Source: Chitinophagaceae bacterium (GTDB lineage Bacteria > Bacteroidota > Bacteroidia > Chitinophagales > Chitinophagaceae). From it: a stretch of 64,000 bases of DNA. Position numbers and translations under genes: made by a program. Location of the stretch: the NCBI GenBank assembly GCA_019745155.1, contig JAIETM010000003.1:62001-126000 (forward strand). The letters are read 5' to 3'. Positions 35,307 to 44,500 of the stretch are shown here, piece after piece (the stretch's first letter is position 1; each line of letters opens with the position of its first letter). The notes beneath the pieces were generated by a model. The model did not search any database and was not told the origin of the DNA. It was given only the letters and a program-made list of their open reading frames with translations.

Positions 35307-36287
35307 TTAAAAGCCAATTGATTTTAGATGAAGCCCTGCCGTTTCTTCCAAGCCAAAGAGCAGGTTCATGTTTTGTACTGCCTGGCCCGATGCACCTTTG
35401 ATGAGGTTATCAATCACGGAATGTACGACCAGCTTATTGCCTGATTTTTCTAATTGAATCACACACTTGTTGGTATTCAAAGCCTGCTTCAGAAAAACAG
35501 CCTGATCTGTAACCACTGTGAATGGATGCGACTGGTAATAGTCGCGATATAATTGATACAAGTTTTTCAGCGATTCATGCACATCAACTGTAGCACTGGC
35601 GAAAATCCCTCTGGCGAAATCACCACGCCAGGGCACGAAGTGAACCGGTGCTTCCGCAAGTGGTTGCGTGGATAATTGCTGTAAGCTTTGTACAATCTCA
35701 CCCAGATGCTGATGCGTGAGGGTTTTGTATGCCTGAATATTGTTGATGCGCCAGCTGAAATGACTGGTTGCACTCAAAGATTGTCCGGCACCTGTAGAAC
35801 CTGTAATACCTGTTACATAAGCTTCCTTAAGTAAGCCTGCTTGTGCCAATGGTAATAAGCCCAGCTGAATAGCAGTTGCAAAACAACCAGGATTCGCAAT
35901 ATTGCTGGCAGTGCGGATAGCTTCTCTGTTTAACTCAGGCAATCCGTATACAAAATTTCGTTCACCTATCTGCGCATTTGCAGCCAAACGAAAATCGTTG
36001 GCCAGATCAATCACGCGAATACGCGCATCAATTGTATTTTCAGTAAGAAACTTTTTTGATTCACCATGACCAAGACAAAGAAACAGCGCATCAATATCCT
36101 GACTGATTGAATCTGCAAAAAGCAATTCTGTTTCACCAATCAAGTCGGCATGTACTGTATGCAAAGGCTTACCAGCATTACTTCTGCTATGCACGAAAGC
36201 AATAGTTACCTGCGGGTGATTCAACAGAATTCTGATGAGCTCGCCGCCTGTATATCCGGCACCACCGATAATACCTGCTTTAATCAT
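35307..36287 (-). CDS. argC: N-acyl-gamma-glutamyl-phosphate reductase ArgC
   Basis: NADPH-dependent reductase of 326 residues forming N-acylglutamate semialdehyde. The nucleotide-binding motif GIIGGAGYTGGELIRILL is at residues 5-22, and the catalytic cysteine lies in NIANPGCFATAIQLGLLPL (~residue 134). SLSATSHFSWRINNIQAYK and HFVPWRGDFARGIF (histidine in the active site) are also typical. The gene starts within 8 nt of the argG end (overlap at 36280-36287), which supports coupling. As with argB, the acyl group is probably succinyl if the Val90 prediction holds. Confidence 0.95.
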   Translation of the reverse strand: MIKAGIIGGAGYTGGELIRILLNHPQVTIAFVHSRSNAGKPLHTVHADLIGETELLFADSISQDIDALFLCLGHGESKKFLTENTIDARIRVIDLANDFRLAANAQIGERNFVYGLPELNREAIRTASNIANPGCFATAIQLGLLPLAQAGLLKEAYVTGITGSTGAGQSLSATSHFSWRINNIQAYKTLTHQHLGEIVQSLQQLSTQPLAEAPVHFVPWRGDFARGIFASATVDVHESLKNLYQLYRDYYQSHPFTVVTDQAVFLKQALNTNKCVIQLEKSGNKLVVHSVIDNLIKGASGQAVQNMNLLFGLEETAGLHLKSIGF

Positions 36288-37479
36288 TAGCTGCAGATTT
36301 TACCTGATGATAGATTGCTGTCTGATTACCGAAGATTTTGCTAAAGCCTCTCACATCATCTCCACTCCAGCCGTTATTCATCTCACCGTACTTACCAAAC
36401 TTGCTACTCATCAAATCAAACTTACTTTCAATACCAATAATCTGGAAGCGGTAAGGCATCAACTGTACAAACACTTTTCCGGTAACCTGCTGCTGAGAAC
36501 TTTCCAAGAAAGCTTCAATGTCACGCATCACAGGATCCTGAATCTGACCTTCGTGCAACCAATTGCCATAAAATGAAGCCAACTGGTCTTTCCACTGCAG
36601 CTGCCACTTGGTTAACACATGTTTTTCTAGTGCATGGTGTGCTTTCAGAATCACCATAGGTGCTGCTGCTTCAAAACCAACGCGACCTTTGATGCCAATA
36701 ATCGTATCACCTACATGGATATCTCTACCGATTGCATAAGCACCGGCAACGGTTTGCAAATATTGAATGGCTTTGCTGGGATGATCAAAACATTCGTCAT
36801 TCACGGCTACCAATTCTCCTTTTTGAAAATGCAGCACAAGTTCAGCATCCGCTGTAGCAGTAAGCTGTGTAGGCCATGCAGATTCCGGTAGCATTCCCTT
36901 ACTATTCAAAGTTTCTCTACCACCCACACTCGTACCCCAAAGACCTTTATTAATAGAGTAAGCAGCTTTTGCAAAATTCATCTCCATACCTTTTGATTGT
37001 AGGTAAGCAATCTCTTCTTCGCGACTCAATTTCAGATCTCGAATGGGTGTAATGATCTCTACGCCGGGAATCATGATGTGAAACACCATATCAAAACGCA
37101 CTTGATCATTACCGGCACCGGTACTACCATGTGCTACTGCATCTGCATTTAGCTTTTTCGCATGTTCCGCAATATGCAGGGCCTGACTCAAACGTTCAGC
37201 ACTTACACTTAGCGGATAAGTATTGTTCTTTAGTACGTTTCCGTAAATGAGGTATTTGATAATGCTATCGTAATAACCTTGAACAGCATCAATCGCTACG
37301 TGGGTTTTTACACCCAGCTTATACGCATGCTTTTCAATTTCTTCCAGTTCTGCTGCAGAAAAACCACCTGTATTCACAATGATGCTGTGCACTTCATAGC
37401 CCTTCTCTTCAGACAGGTATTTCACGCAGTAAGAGGTATCCAGTCCACCACTGAAACCCAAAACAACTTTCTTGCTCAT
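36280..37479 (-). CDS. argG: Argininosuccinate synthase
   Basis: ATP-dependent synthase (399 residues) joining citrulline and aspartate. The PP-loop VLGFSGGLDTSYCVKYL is at residues 6-22; AHGSTGAGNDQVRFDMVFH (core STGAGNDQVRFD) and the citrulline/aspartate binding block WGTSVGGRETLNSKG are also present. It is the second gene of the arginine operon, 16 nt after the GNAT gene. No unusual features; the C-terminal regulatory extension is absent, as is normal for bacteria. Confidence 0.96.
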   Translation of the reverse strand: MSKKVVLGFSGGLDTSYCVKYLSEEKGYEVHSIIVNTGGFSAAELEEIEKHAYKLGVKTHVAIDAVQGYYDSIIKYLIYGNVLKNNTYPLSVSAERLSQALHIAEHAKKLNADAVAHGSTGAGNDQVRFDMVFHIMIPGVEIITPIRDLKLSREEEIAYLQSKGMEMNFAKAAYSINKGLWGTSVGGRETLNSKGMLPESAWPTQLTATADAELVLHFQKGELVAVNDECFDHPSKAIQYLQTVAGAYAIGRDIHVGDTIIGIKGRVGFEAAAPMVILKAHHALEKHVLTKWQLQWKDQLASFYGNWLHEGQIQDPVMRDIEAFLESSQQQVTGKVFVQLMPYRFQIIGIESKFDLMSSKFGKYGEMNNGWSGDDVRGFSKIFGNQTAIYHQVKSAAND

Positions 37480-37495
37480 ATTGGATGATTAAGGA

Positions 37496-38203
37496 TTAGA
37501 AATGAAACAAACTTCTCAGGAAGGTTTTGGAGCCACCACCGCCTTCTGATTTATCGCGCTTCAGCAAATTCTTAAGCAATTTCACTTGCTTAGCATGTAA
37601 CAAACGTTCAAAAACCTTTTTCTTCTTTTCAAAGTATTGCTTGGTTTCCTCAGGCTCATAATGATCTTTGGGATCATAGAGCATAGCTGTACACATGCAG
37701 TTCTTACGCTCTTTGCTCATCAAAATATCATAATTCACGCAACTCTTGCACCCTGCCCAAAAAGCTTCATCTTGTGTTAACTCAGAATAGGTCACCGGTT
37801 CATAACCCAATTCGCTGTTGATTTTCATCACGGCCAGTCCGGTTGTTAATCCAAACAATTTAGCGTTGGGGTATTTCTCGCGGCTCAGTTCAAAGATTTT
37901 CTTCTTAATGGCTTTGGCCATTCCGCTTTTGCGATATTCAGGCGCAACAATTAAGCCGCTATTCGCTACATACTCACCGTGGCTCCAGGTTTCTATATAA
38001 CAGAAACCTACCCATTCACCGGTTTTGGTAACAGCAATTACAGCTTTCCCTTCCAGCATTTTTTCCGCCACATACTCAGGTGTACGCTTGGCAATACCAG
38101 TACCACGGGCTTTAGCAGATGAAGCCATTTCGTCCGTGATTCTTACAGCATAATGCGTATCCAAGTGTGTAGCCACACGAATAATGATATCAGCAGATTC
38201 CAA
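37496..38203 (-). CDS. GNAT acyltransferase, putative N-acylglutamate synthase of the arginine operon
   Basis: GNAT-fold acyltransferase, 235 residues, encoded first in the arginine operon where the glutamate N-acyltransferase is otherwise missing. The N-terminal strand IIIRVATHLDTHYAVRIT and SGLIVAPEYRKSGMAKAIKKKIFE (acyl-CoA loop RKSGMAK) are clear GNAT features. The C-terminal ~90 residues contain four cysteines (CKSC, CMC) and a Lys-rich tail, not typical of housekeeping GNATs. The reading frame has no upstream ATG; TTG at 38203 is the only start that keeps the beta-1 strand. From memory, mutant-fitness work in Bacteroidota assigned such operon-linked GNATs to N-succinylglutamate synthesis; I rate that as likely but unverified here. 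Confidence 0.8.
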   Translation of the reverse strand: MESADIIIRVATHLDTHYAVRITDEMASSAKARGTGIAKRTPEYVAEKMLEGKAVIAVTKTGEWVGFCYIETWSHGEYVANSGLIVAPEYRKSGMAKAIKKKIFELSREKYPNAKLFGLTTGLAVMKINSELGYEPVTYSELTQDEAFWAGCKSCVNYDILMSKERKNCMCTAMLYDPKDHYEPEETKQYFEKKKKVFERLLHAKQVKLLKNLLKRDKSEGGGGSKTFLRSLFHF

Positions 38204-38237
38204 CTTAGGTCAATTAAAGAGTGAAAAAGGCTTTGGC

Positions 38238-38255
38238 AAAACACCCTGCGGGTGT
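38238..38255 (-). terminator. Terminator-like hairpin in the arginine leader
   Basis: On the minus strand ACACCC (38255-38250), GCA loop, GGGTGT (38246-38241... 38240), then TTT. The stem is only 6 bp with a 3-nt loop, so by itself it is weak; it lies 35 nt before the TTG start of the GNAT gene and would end transcripts before the operon. AAAACUCUC just upstream can partly pair with GGGUGUUUU as an antiterminator. Confidence 0.5.
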
Positions 38256-38278
38256 GAAGAAGAAGCGGAGAGTTTTCA

Positions 38279-38318
38279 CTGATAGGGGCAAGTGCCAGTT
38301 GCTCGTCCTATCAGCAAC
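38279..38318 (-). promoter_or_regulatory. Mutually exclusive hairpins of the arginine leader
   Basis: On the RNA, CUGAUAGG (38314-38307) can pair with CCUAUCAG (38286-38279), or GUUGCU (38318-38313) can pair with AGCAAC (38303-38298); the two use overlapping bases and cannot form together. Both begin inside the last two codons of the leader peptide, so ribosome position on the Arg codons should decide which forms. Confidence 0.6.
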
Positions 38319-38358
38319 CACGTCGGGGTCTCGGTAAAAAATCAAAAGCTGCTTCCAT
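38311..38358 (-). CDS. Arginine operon leader peptide
   Basis: A 15-codon ORF (MEAAFDFLPRPRRGC, then TGA) on the transcribed strand, 108 nt upstream of the first arginine-operon gene. Three of its last six residues are arginine (positions 10, 12, 13; codons AGA, CGA, CGT), a density far above chance for so short an ORF in this place. Its stop codon lies inside the 5' arm of a long hairpin. The layout (short Arg-rich ORF, competing hairpins, terminator-like hairpin, biosynthetic operon) matches transcription attenuation as known for amino acid operons. It is too short for ordinary gene finders. Translation has not been shown. Confidence 0.7.
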   Translation of the reverse strand: MEAAFDFLPRPRRGC

Positions 38359-38480
38359 GGAGAAGACAGACTCAAAGATTTCTATATGTGATGATACTTT
38401 GATCACTTTTTCAAATGAGGGCGTAAAAGTAGGATAGTTTTCATGAACAGGAGCCTAAAATTTCCTTAAGCGGTTAAAAT

Positions 38481-38506
38481 AAAAATCCCTGCAATGATTG
38501 CAGGGA
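38481..38506 (-). terminator. Terminator of the second barrel receptor gene
   Basis: TCCCTGCAA (38486-38494) pairs perfectly with TTGCAGGGA (38498-38506) around a 3-nt loop; on the minus strand it is followed by TTTTTATTTT. It lies 11 nt after the stop codon of the barrel receptor at 38517 and upstream of the arginine leader. Confidence 0.93.
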
Positions 38507-38516
38507 CTTACAATTG

Positions 38517-41456
38517 TTAGTTTCCACCTCTTCCTGAGCCGGGCGGGCGCATCATCATCATGTTACCACCTCCGCCTTGACGCATCATGTTCATGAATGG
38601 ATTACCAGGACCCTGGCCTGCTCCAAAACGACGAAGGTTATAAGTAAAGCTCAACATGAAGTATTGCTTCAGTACTACAGTCTGGACATCGGTGATGGTA
38701 TTACCATTTACAGTACGATCAATGAATACATTCTTATTTAAGATATCAAACACGCTCAGACGTACTTCACCACTTTTGTTTTTGAATACCTGCTTTGCGA
38801 TAGAGGGCGTCCACAAAGGAATGGTTCTGTTAAAGCCATCTGTTCTACCCATATAAGCAGTCAGCGTGAAATCACTGATCAGCATCCAGCCAGATTTGGA
38901 TGACCAGGTCATATCCCAATCCAAACTCTGCGTAAAGAAATTCTGGTTTTGAGAACTGTTGACTGTATTGCGTACAGCGTTGAATGAAGAACGGCTGGCC
39001 AAGTTAAAATCAAAACGCTCTTTGATATTCATTACCCAGGTAATGCTCTGTGTAATATTCAAGTTGCGGTTATAGTTCTTTTTACTGTTGATCAAACTCA
39101 CATCCTGATTATAGCTACCATTGGTACCGAAGTTCAGGTTGCTCTTAGGCTTCTTCAAAGGGAAACCAACATTCATAAATCCACTCACACTATACTGACC
39201 ATTCAGGTTAAGCGGGATATTGATGATCGCACCAGGCTGTACACTACCTGTAGGAATACCGGCAGGCAAAGCTGTACCCGGTAGATACACGATGGTTGAG
39301 TTGGCGATACGATTCTGAGTAGCACTGAAGTTTAAAGAAGTAAAGAAATTGGTCTGCTTCATCACATCAAATGAAGACCAGAACATATTGAAATTATGCC
39401 TGAACTCTGGCTTCAAAGAAGGATTACCACCACTTACATTCAATGGATTGGTGATATCGAATACAGGCTGCAACTGGTTAGCACTTGGCTGATTGGTAGC
39501 ACCTCGATAGTTGATACGTAAATTCTTCGTTCTGTTTTTATTCCAAGTAAGGTTGGCGTTAGGGAAGAAATTCACCACATTCTGGCTAATGGTTGACAGG
39601 CGACTATCATTGATGCTGGTTAAAGATGCCCACTGCACTGCACCACCAAAGCTAAAATTGAGCTGATTCTTCTGAATGCGATAGTTTAAACCTGCACGAT
39701 GCGATTCAAAAGTATTTCGGAATAAGTTAGTCTGGAGCGAATCCTTGATATCATACAAGCCATTGGCTTTATTGAAACGGAAAGTCTCTCTACCTGATTT
39801 GCTTTCATTATTGCCATAATTATAACTCAGTTCTATTAACTGGCCTTTACCGATAGGCTCTGTATAGGACACATTGGTATTTACATTTCTACTATCAGAA
39901 TAGCTAGTAAAGCGTTGATCTAGTGTATCAAATCTGATTGGCAATGGATCGCGATAGATTAGCTGTGTTGTGTAAGAGCTGCCTGAACCATCATTACTGG
40001 ATGCAGTAAGATTGGCACTGATACTAAAACTTCTACCCGCAGTTTTAAAACGATGTCTGAATAATACTTCACCACCACCACTCATACCCTTATTCTTACT
40101 ATTACCGGTGTATGATGCGTTGTTTACGTTTGTGAGTTTATTGCGTGTACCAAGTGTGTTCGTAGTTACATTGTTTTCACTTTCCTGAAATGAAACATTT
40201 GGACGGAAGATGATTGATGTAAATGAGTCCAACCTGGTTTCAATATTAAAATTGAAACGATGGTTTTGGTTACGGTTATTCGTTAGACTATTCTGATTAT
40301 TGAACAATGAAGCAGTATCACTTAATACGTTTTGCGTAATTCTATCCTGCACACGATTTACCTGTGTATTGTTATAGAAATAGCTTCCGTAAGCTTCCGT
40401 CTTCTTGCTCCACACATCGCGATAATTTAAACCACCGGCCCATGTTTCGATGATTCCATTACCGCCATTACCTAAGTTGCTGACAAAATTTCCTGCCTGA
40501 CGAAAAGCGCCACCACCCAAACCACCAATGGCTGCGCCACCGCCGCCGCCTCTACCTCCACCACCGCCAAGATTACCTGCACCGAACGAACCGAGGATAT
40601 CCTGTACAGAGAAACTTTGCTTATTGGTGTTATTACCTTGACCGATAAAAGAGATTTGCTGGTTGCCGTTAAATCTATTTACACTCAAACTATTTTCATA
40701 ACGACCATCAGAGCCGGCACCTATAGAAGCTTTACCAAACCAACCTTTACGTCTATCTTTTTTGGTGATAATATTGATTGTCTTTTCACGATTACCATCG
40801 TCAAAACCAGAGAATGCAGCCTGATCGCTCAGTGCATCAATCACCTGAATTCGATCAATCACATCAGTAGGCAGGTTACGTGTAGCAAGTTTAGGATCAT
40901 CTCCGAAAAAGCGCTTGCCATCCACCAATACTCTTGTAACACTTTGACCTTGCGCTTTTACATTACCATCTCTGTCTACCTCCATACCGGGCAACTTTTT
41001 TAATAAGTCCTCGGTGTTGGCGTTGGGTTTGGTTTTGAACATGTTCGCGTTGAAGTCGATGGTATCTTTCTTCACCACAATAGGCGAAGCTTTTACCACT
41101 ACATCACCCAACTGATTGGCAACTGGTTGGAGATAGATTGTATTAAACCGCTTATCGGGATTATTACGATCGATAGTGAAGGTTTCATACACAGAGCCAT
41201 AACTCTGAAAGCTCACCAGCAATAAATGGGTACCAAAAGGCAGGTCAGTAATTTCAAAACTACCATCTGCTTTGGCTAAAGTAAACTTGATTAATGAAGA
41301 GTCTGCCTTATTTAGTACTGTAACAGAAGCATCTTTTAACGATTGCTTGTTTAAAGAATCTGTGATACGGCCCTGAACAGAACCGGTGGTTTTTTGTGCC
41401 TGCAAGAGGCTAGCACTAGACAGGAAAAAGCAAACAAAGAGTATAATTGGTCTCAT
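38517..41456 (-). CDS. Outer membrane beta-barrel receptor with Gly-rich insert and Gly/Met tail
   Basis: A 979-residue paralogue of the receptor at 26596-29403. Signal peptide (1-20), carboxypeptidase-regulatory-like domain (TGSVQGRITDSLNKQSLKDASV in part, ~25-105), plug-like domain (NTEDLLKKLPGMEVDRDG, RVLVDGKRFFGDDPKLATRN), then barrel strands. A Gly-rich insert with GGGGGRGGGGG begins near residue 296. The last barrel strand QYFMLSFTYNLRRF is followed by a ~38-residue Gly/Met-rich tail (FMNMMRQGGGGNMMMMRPPG), so the usual terminal aromatic is not at the C-terminus. Substrate unknown. A perfect TAnnTTTG box lies at 41474-41481. Confidence 0.9.
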   Translation of the reverse strand: MRPIILFVCFFLSSASLLQAQKTTGSVQGRITDSLNKQSLKDASVTVLNKADSSLIKFTLAKADGSFEITDLPFGTHLLLVSFQSYGSVYETFTIDRNNPDKRFNTIYLQPVANQLGDVVVKASPIVVKKDTIDFNANMFKTKPNANTEDLLKKLPGMEVDRDGNVKAQGQSVTRVLVDGKRFFGDDPKLATRNLPTDVIDRIQVIDALSDQAAFSGFDDGNREKTINIITKKDRRKGWFGKASIGAGSDGRYENSLSVNRFNGNQQISFIGQGNNTNKQSFSVQDILGSFGAGNLGGGGGRGGGGGAAIGGLGGGAFRQAGNFVSNLGNGGNGIIETWAGGLNYRDVWSKKTEAYGSYFYNNTQVNRVQDRITQNVLSDTASLFNNQNSLTNNRNQNHRFNFNIETRLDSFTSIIFRPNVSFQESENNVTTNTLGTRNKLTNVNNASYTGNSKNKGMSGGGEVLFRHRFKTAGRSFSISANLTASSNDGSGSSYTTQLIYRDPLPIRFDTLDQRFTSYSDSRNVNTNVSYTEPIGKGQLIELSYNYGNNESKSGRETFRFNKANGLYDIKDSLQTNLFRNTFESHRAGLNYRIQKNQLNFSFGGAVQWASLTSINDSRLSTISQNVVNFFPNANLTWNKNRTKNLRINYRGATNQPSANQLQPVFDITNPLNVSGGNPSLKPEFRHNFNMFWSSFDVMKQTNFFTSLNFSATQNRIANSTIVYLPGTALPAGIPTGSVQPGAIINIPLNLNGQYSVSGFMNVGFPLKKPKSNLNFGTNGSYNQDVSLINSKKNYNRNLNITQSITWVMNIKERFDFNLASRSSFNAVRNTVNSSQNQNFFTQSLDWDMTWSSKSGWMLISDFTLTAYMGRTDGFNRTIPLWTPSIAKQVFKNKSGEVRLSVFDILNKNVFIDRTVNGNTITDVQTVVLKQYFMLSFTYNLRRFGAGQGPGNPFMNMMRQGGGGNMMMMRPPGSGRGGN

Positions 41457-41473
41457 AGCGGCAATTCAGTTGG

Positions 41474-41481
41474 CAAAATTA
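41474..41481 (-). promoter_or_regulatory. Bacteroidota -7 box of the second receptor gene
   Basis: TAATTTTG on the minus strand matches TAnnTTTG and lies 17 nt before the ATG at 41456. No TTTG appears at the -33 distance. Confidence 0.45.
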
Positions 41482-41570
41482 CCTTCATAAGACCCCTTGC
41501 TTTCCCTTTTGTTTAAATTTAACAACTGCGTATTGGATGAGCGGCAAATAGTTAGGATAGATGCTGAATC

Positions 41571-44500
41571 TTAACTAAATAGATACTCTACATCCTCTCT
41601 AGTCAGGCTCTTCACAAATCCTTCATCGTCTGTAATCAGGTCCTTCGCTAGAGCACGTTTACGCTCCTGCAGTTTGAGGATTTTATCTTCCACTGTATCT
41701 GTACAAATCATTCTGTAGGCGAAGATGTTTTTAGTCTGACCAATACGATGGGTTCTGTCAATAGCCTGCTGCTCTACAGCCGGATTCCACCACGGATCAA
41801 CGATATATACATAATCTGCCGCAGTTAAGTTTAAACCCACACCACCTGCTTTCAGTGAAATGAGGAAAACACGACAGCTATCTTCTTCCTGAAAACGCTT
41901 GATCGCTTTTTCTCTGTCTGCAGCTGTGGTGCTACCATCGAAATATTCATAGTCAACACCCAGCTCTTTCATCTTCTCGCGGATCAATGCGAGCATACCC
42001 AGAAACTGAGAGAAAATCAATGCTTTGTGGTTACTGATGTTTTCGGTGATTTCTCGTCCTAACTCTTCCAGTTTCACAGAAACATTGGGATATTTTTCAC
42101 CGTCTTGCTCGCGCATGATGGCCGGACTATCACAAATCTGACGCAATTTCATCAAGCCCTGCAAGATGGTTAACTGCGATTTTTGAATACCCTGATCTTC
42201 CACCACACCCATGATACGATCGCGATAATCGTTTCGGTAGGCATCATAGATTTTGCGTTGCTCATCAGCCATTTCACAGAACAAGATCATTTCTTGCTTC
42301 TCTGGTAAATCCTGCGCCACCTGCTCCTTGGTTCTTCTCAAAATGAATGGATACAAGAGTTTGCGTAAATGTTCTTTCTGTTCCTTCTCGCCAAACTTAT
42401 CAATAGGTACAGCAAATTCTTGCTTGAAGAATTCCATGGAACCCAGCATACCCGGGTTAAGGAAATTCATCTGCGCAAATATGTCGAAAGTATTATTCTG
42501 TAATGGCGTACCACTTAAGCACAAACGGTTCTTTGCTTTTAATAAGCAGGCCGCTTTTGCTACTTTACTGGATGGATTTTTGATGGCCTGACTTTCATCC
42601 AGCACTACATAATCAAAATCCATTTCCAGAAAATGTTTGATATCACTACGCAGCGTGCCGTAAGTGGTGATGATCACATCCACTTCATTTTGATGCAGGT
42701 CTTCCTTGGTTCTTGCACCTCCATGATGCACATAGAAGCGCAGCTCTGGCGTGAATTTTCGAATTTCATTACTCCAGTTGAACATCAGTGTTGTTGGGCA
42801 AACAACCAATGCTTTCAGCGTTTTGTTTTGCTGCTTTAAATGATGTAAAAAAGCAAGGGCCTGAACGGTTTTACCCAAACCCATATCATCTGCCAGAATA
42901 CCGCCCCATTCTACTTCGCGTAGGTAATTCAACCATTGAAAACCACTAATCTGGTAAGGTCGAAGAATAGGTTCGAGGTGTTGAGGAGCCGGAATTGATT
43001 TAATCTCATGAAACTCTTTCAGCTTCTCGTATTTCTCCTCCAGCTTAAAGAACAATTCTTCTTCATCGCGCTGCTGGTACAATTCTTCAATCACACTGAA
43101 CTGATACTTACTCAGTTTCAGGTGAGACGCTTTACCCTCGCCCACTTTGAATAGCAAGGAGTATTTTCGAATCCACTCTTCCGGTAAAATACCCAGTGTG
43201 CCATCATCCAGCTGCACATATTGCTGCTTATTGGCCAAAGCTTTCTTCACATCGGCCACCGTTACTTTCTGTTCACCAAAATGAATTTCCACTTTGGCAT
43301 CAAACCAATCGGTATGACTGCTGATATAAATCTTGGTAGAAGGCTTGGCTGTGTTGAAACGGAAATGTTTCAACGCTTCAAAACCATATACCGGTAGGTT
43401 CATGTCCTTTACCGCATCTACAAAAAGAAAGAACCAGTTATTCTTTAATACATCGGTTCCTTTCAAAGCCAATGCATCCGAATCATTGATTTGTACAAAA
43501 GAAGAATGCAGCGAGGCAATCTTCTCCATCGCCATTTTCTCTGCTGGAATATTGCGCTGAATGATCAGCAGCTTATCCATCTCAGGAATTACAATGCGCT
43601 CCTTATCAGTACTGCGTACTTCATATCCGCGGTAAGTATAGATGGGTTGGAAGATGAGGTATTCACCTTTTTCTTTCAGCAAAACCTTCACTTCAGGTTT
43701 TACATCCTTGAGTTCTTCTTTCTGCACATTGGCAAACTGCACATGGTATTCCTTGGTTAATGGCAATACTACTTCGCGCAAGTATTTAGGCCAGTCCTCT
43801 TTGGCAACGGTAATTTTTCCTGAAGGCAGGAATTTTTCTGTTACCATCACGTCTTCTACGCGTTGCCACAGATAAAATTGATGCTGCCATTTGAACAAGA
43901 GCGAAGCAGTGCATTCATTTTCTTCCAAAGCCGGTGTAGCCAATGGCAACTTCACAAAGCATCGAATCTGATAGCCTTCTTTGGTAGCACTCACCTGAAA
44001 CTCTGGCGCAATAGCTGCTGCAGCAACAGTAGCTTGCTTTAGATTGGCAGTAGTGAATGGTTTTTTCTCCGGCAGATAGAATACAAAGCCACTATCAGCC
44101 AGTTCAGTAAACAATTTCTTGTACTTGGGGAAGAGGTATTCAACAATCAGGTGACGTGTTTCTTCCGGCAACTCATCATCGTGCTGTTGAATAATATTTT
44201 CCCAGATACCACTGAAGGGGGAATTTCTGTTCAGGTAACGACTCACTTCATTAGGCATGAGTTTGCGTAACTGCTGAATCAGTCCCTTATCATTTTCATC
44301 AAACACTTCGGTATTCACAAACTTCGCCAAGTCTATCTTTTCGGTCTTACCTGCGAAAGCCTGTAAACTATCATTAGGTTCACCTTGTACTGCTTCTATC
44401 TGAACATAAGGATATTGATGCTCATTGGTTGCGAAGACAATACCCAATTTCAACTGGGTTCTCTCTATCTCTTCCTCCTGTGTTTCTGTAAGCACCGGCG

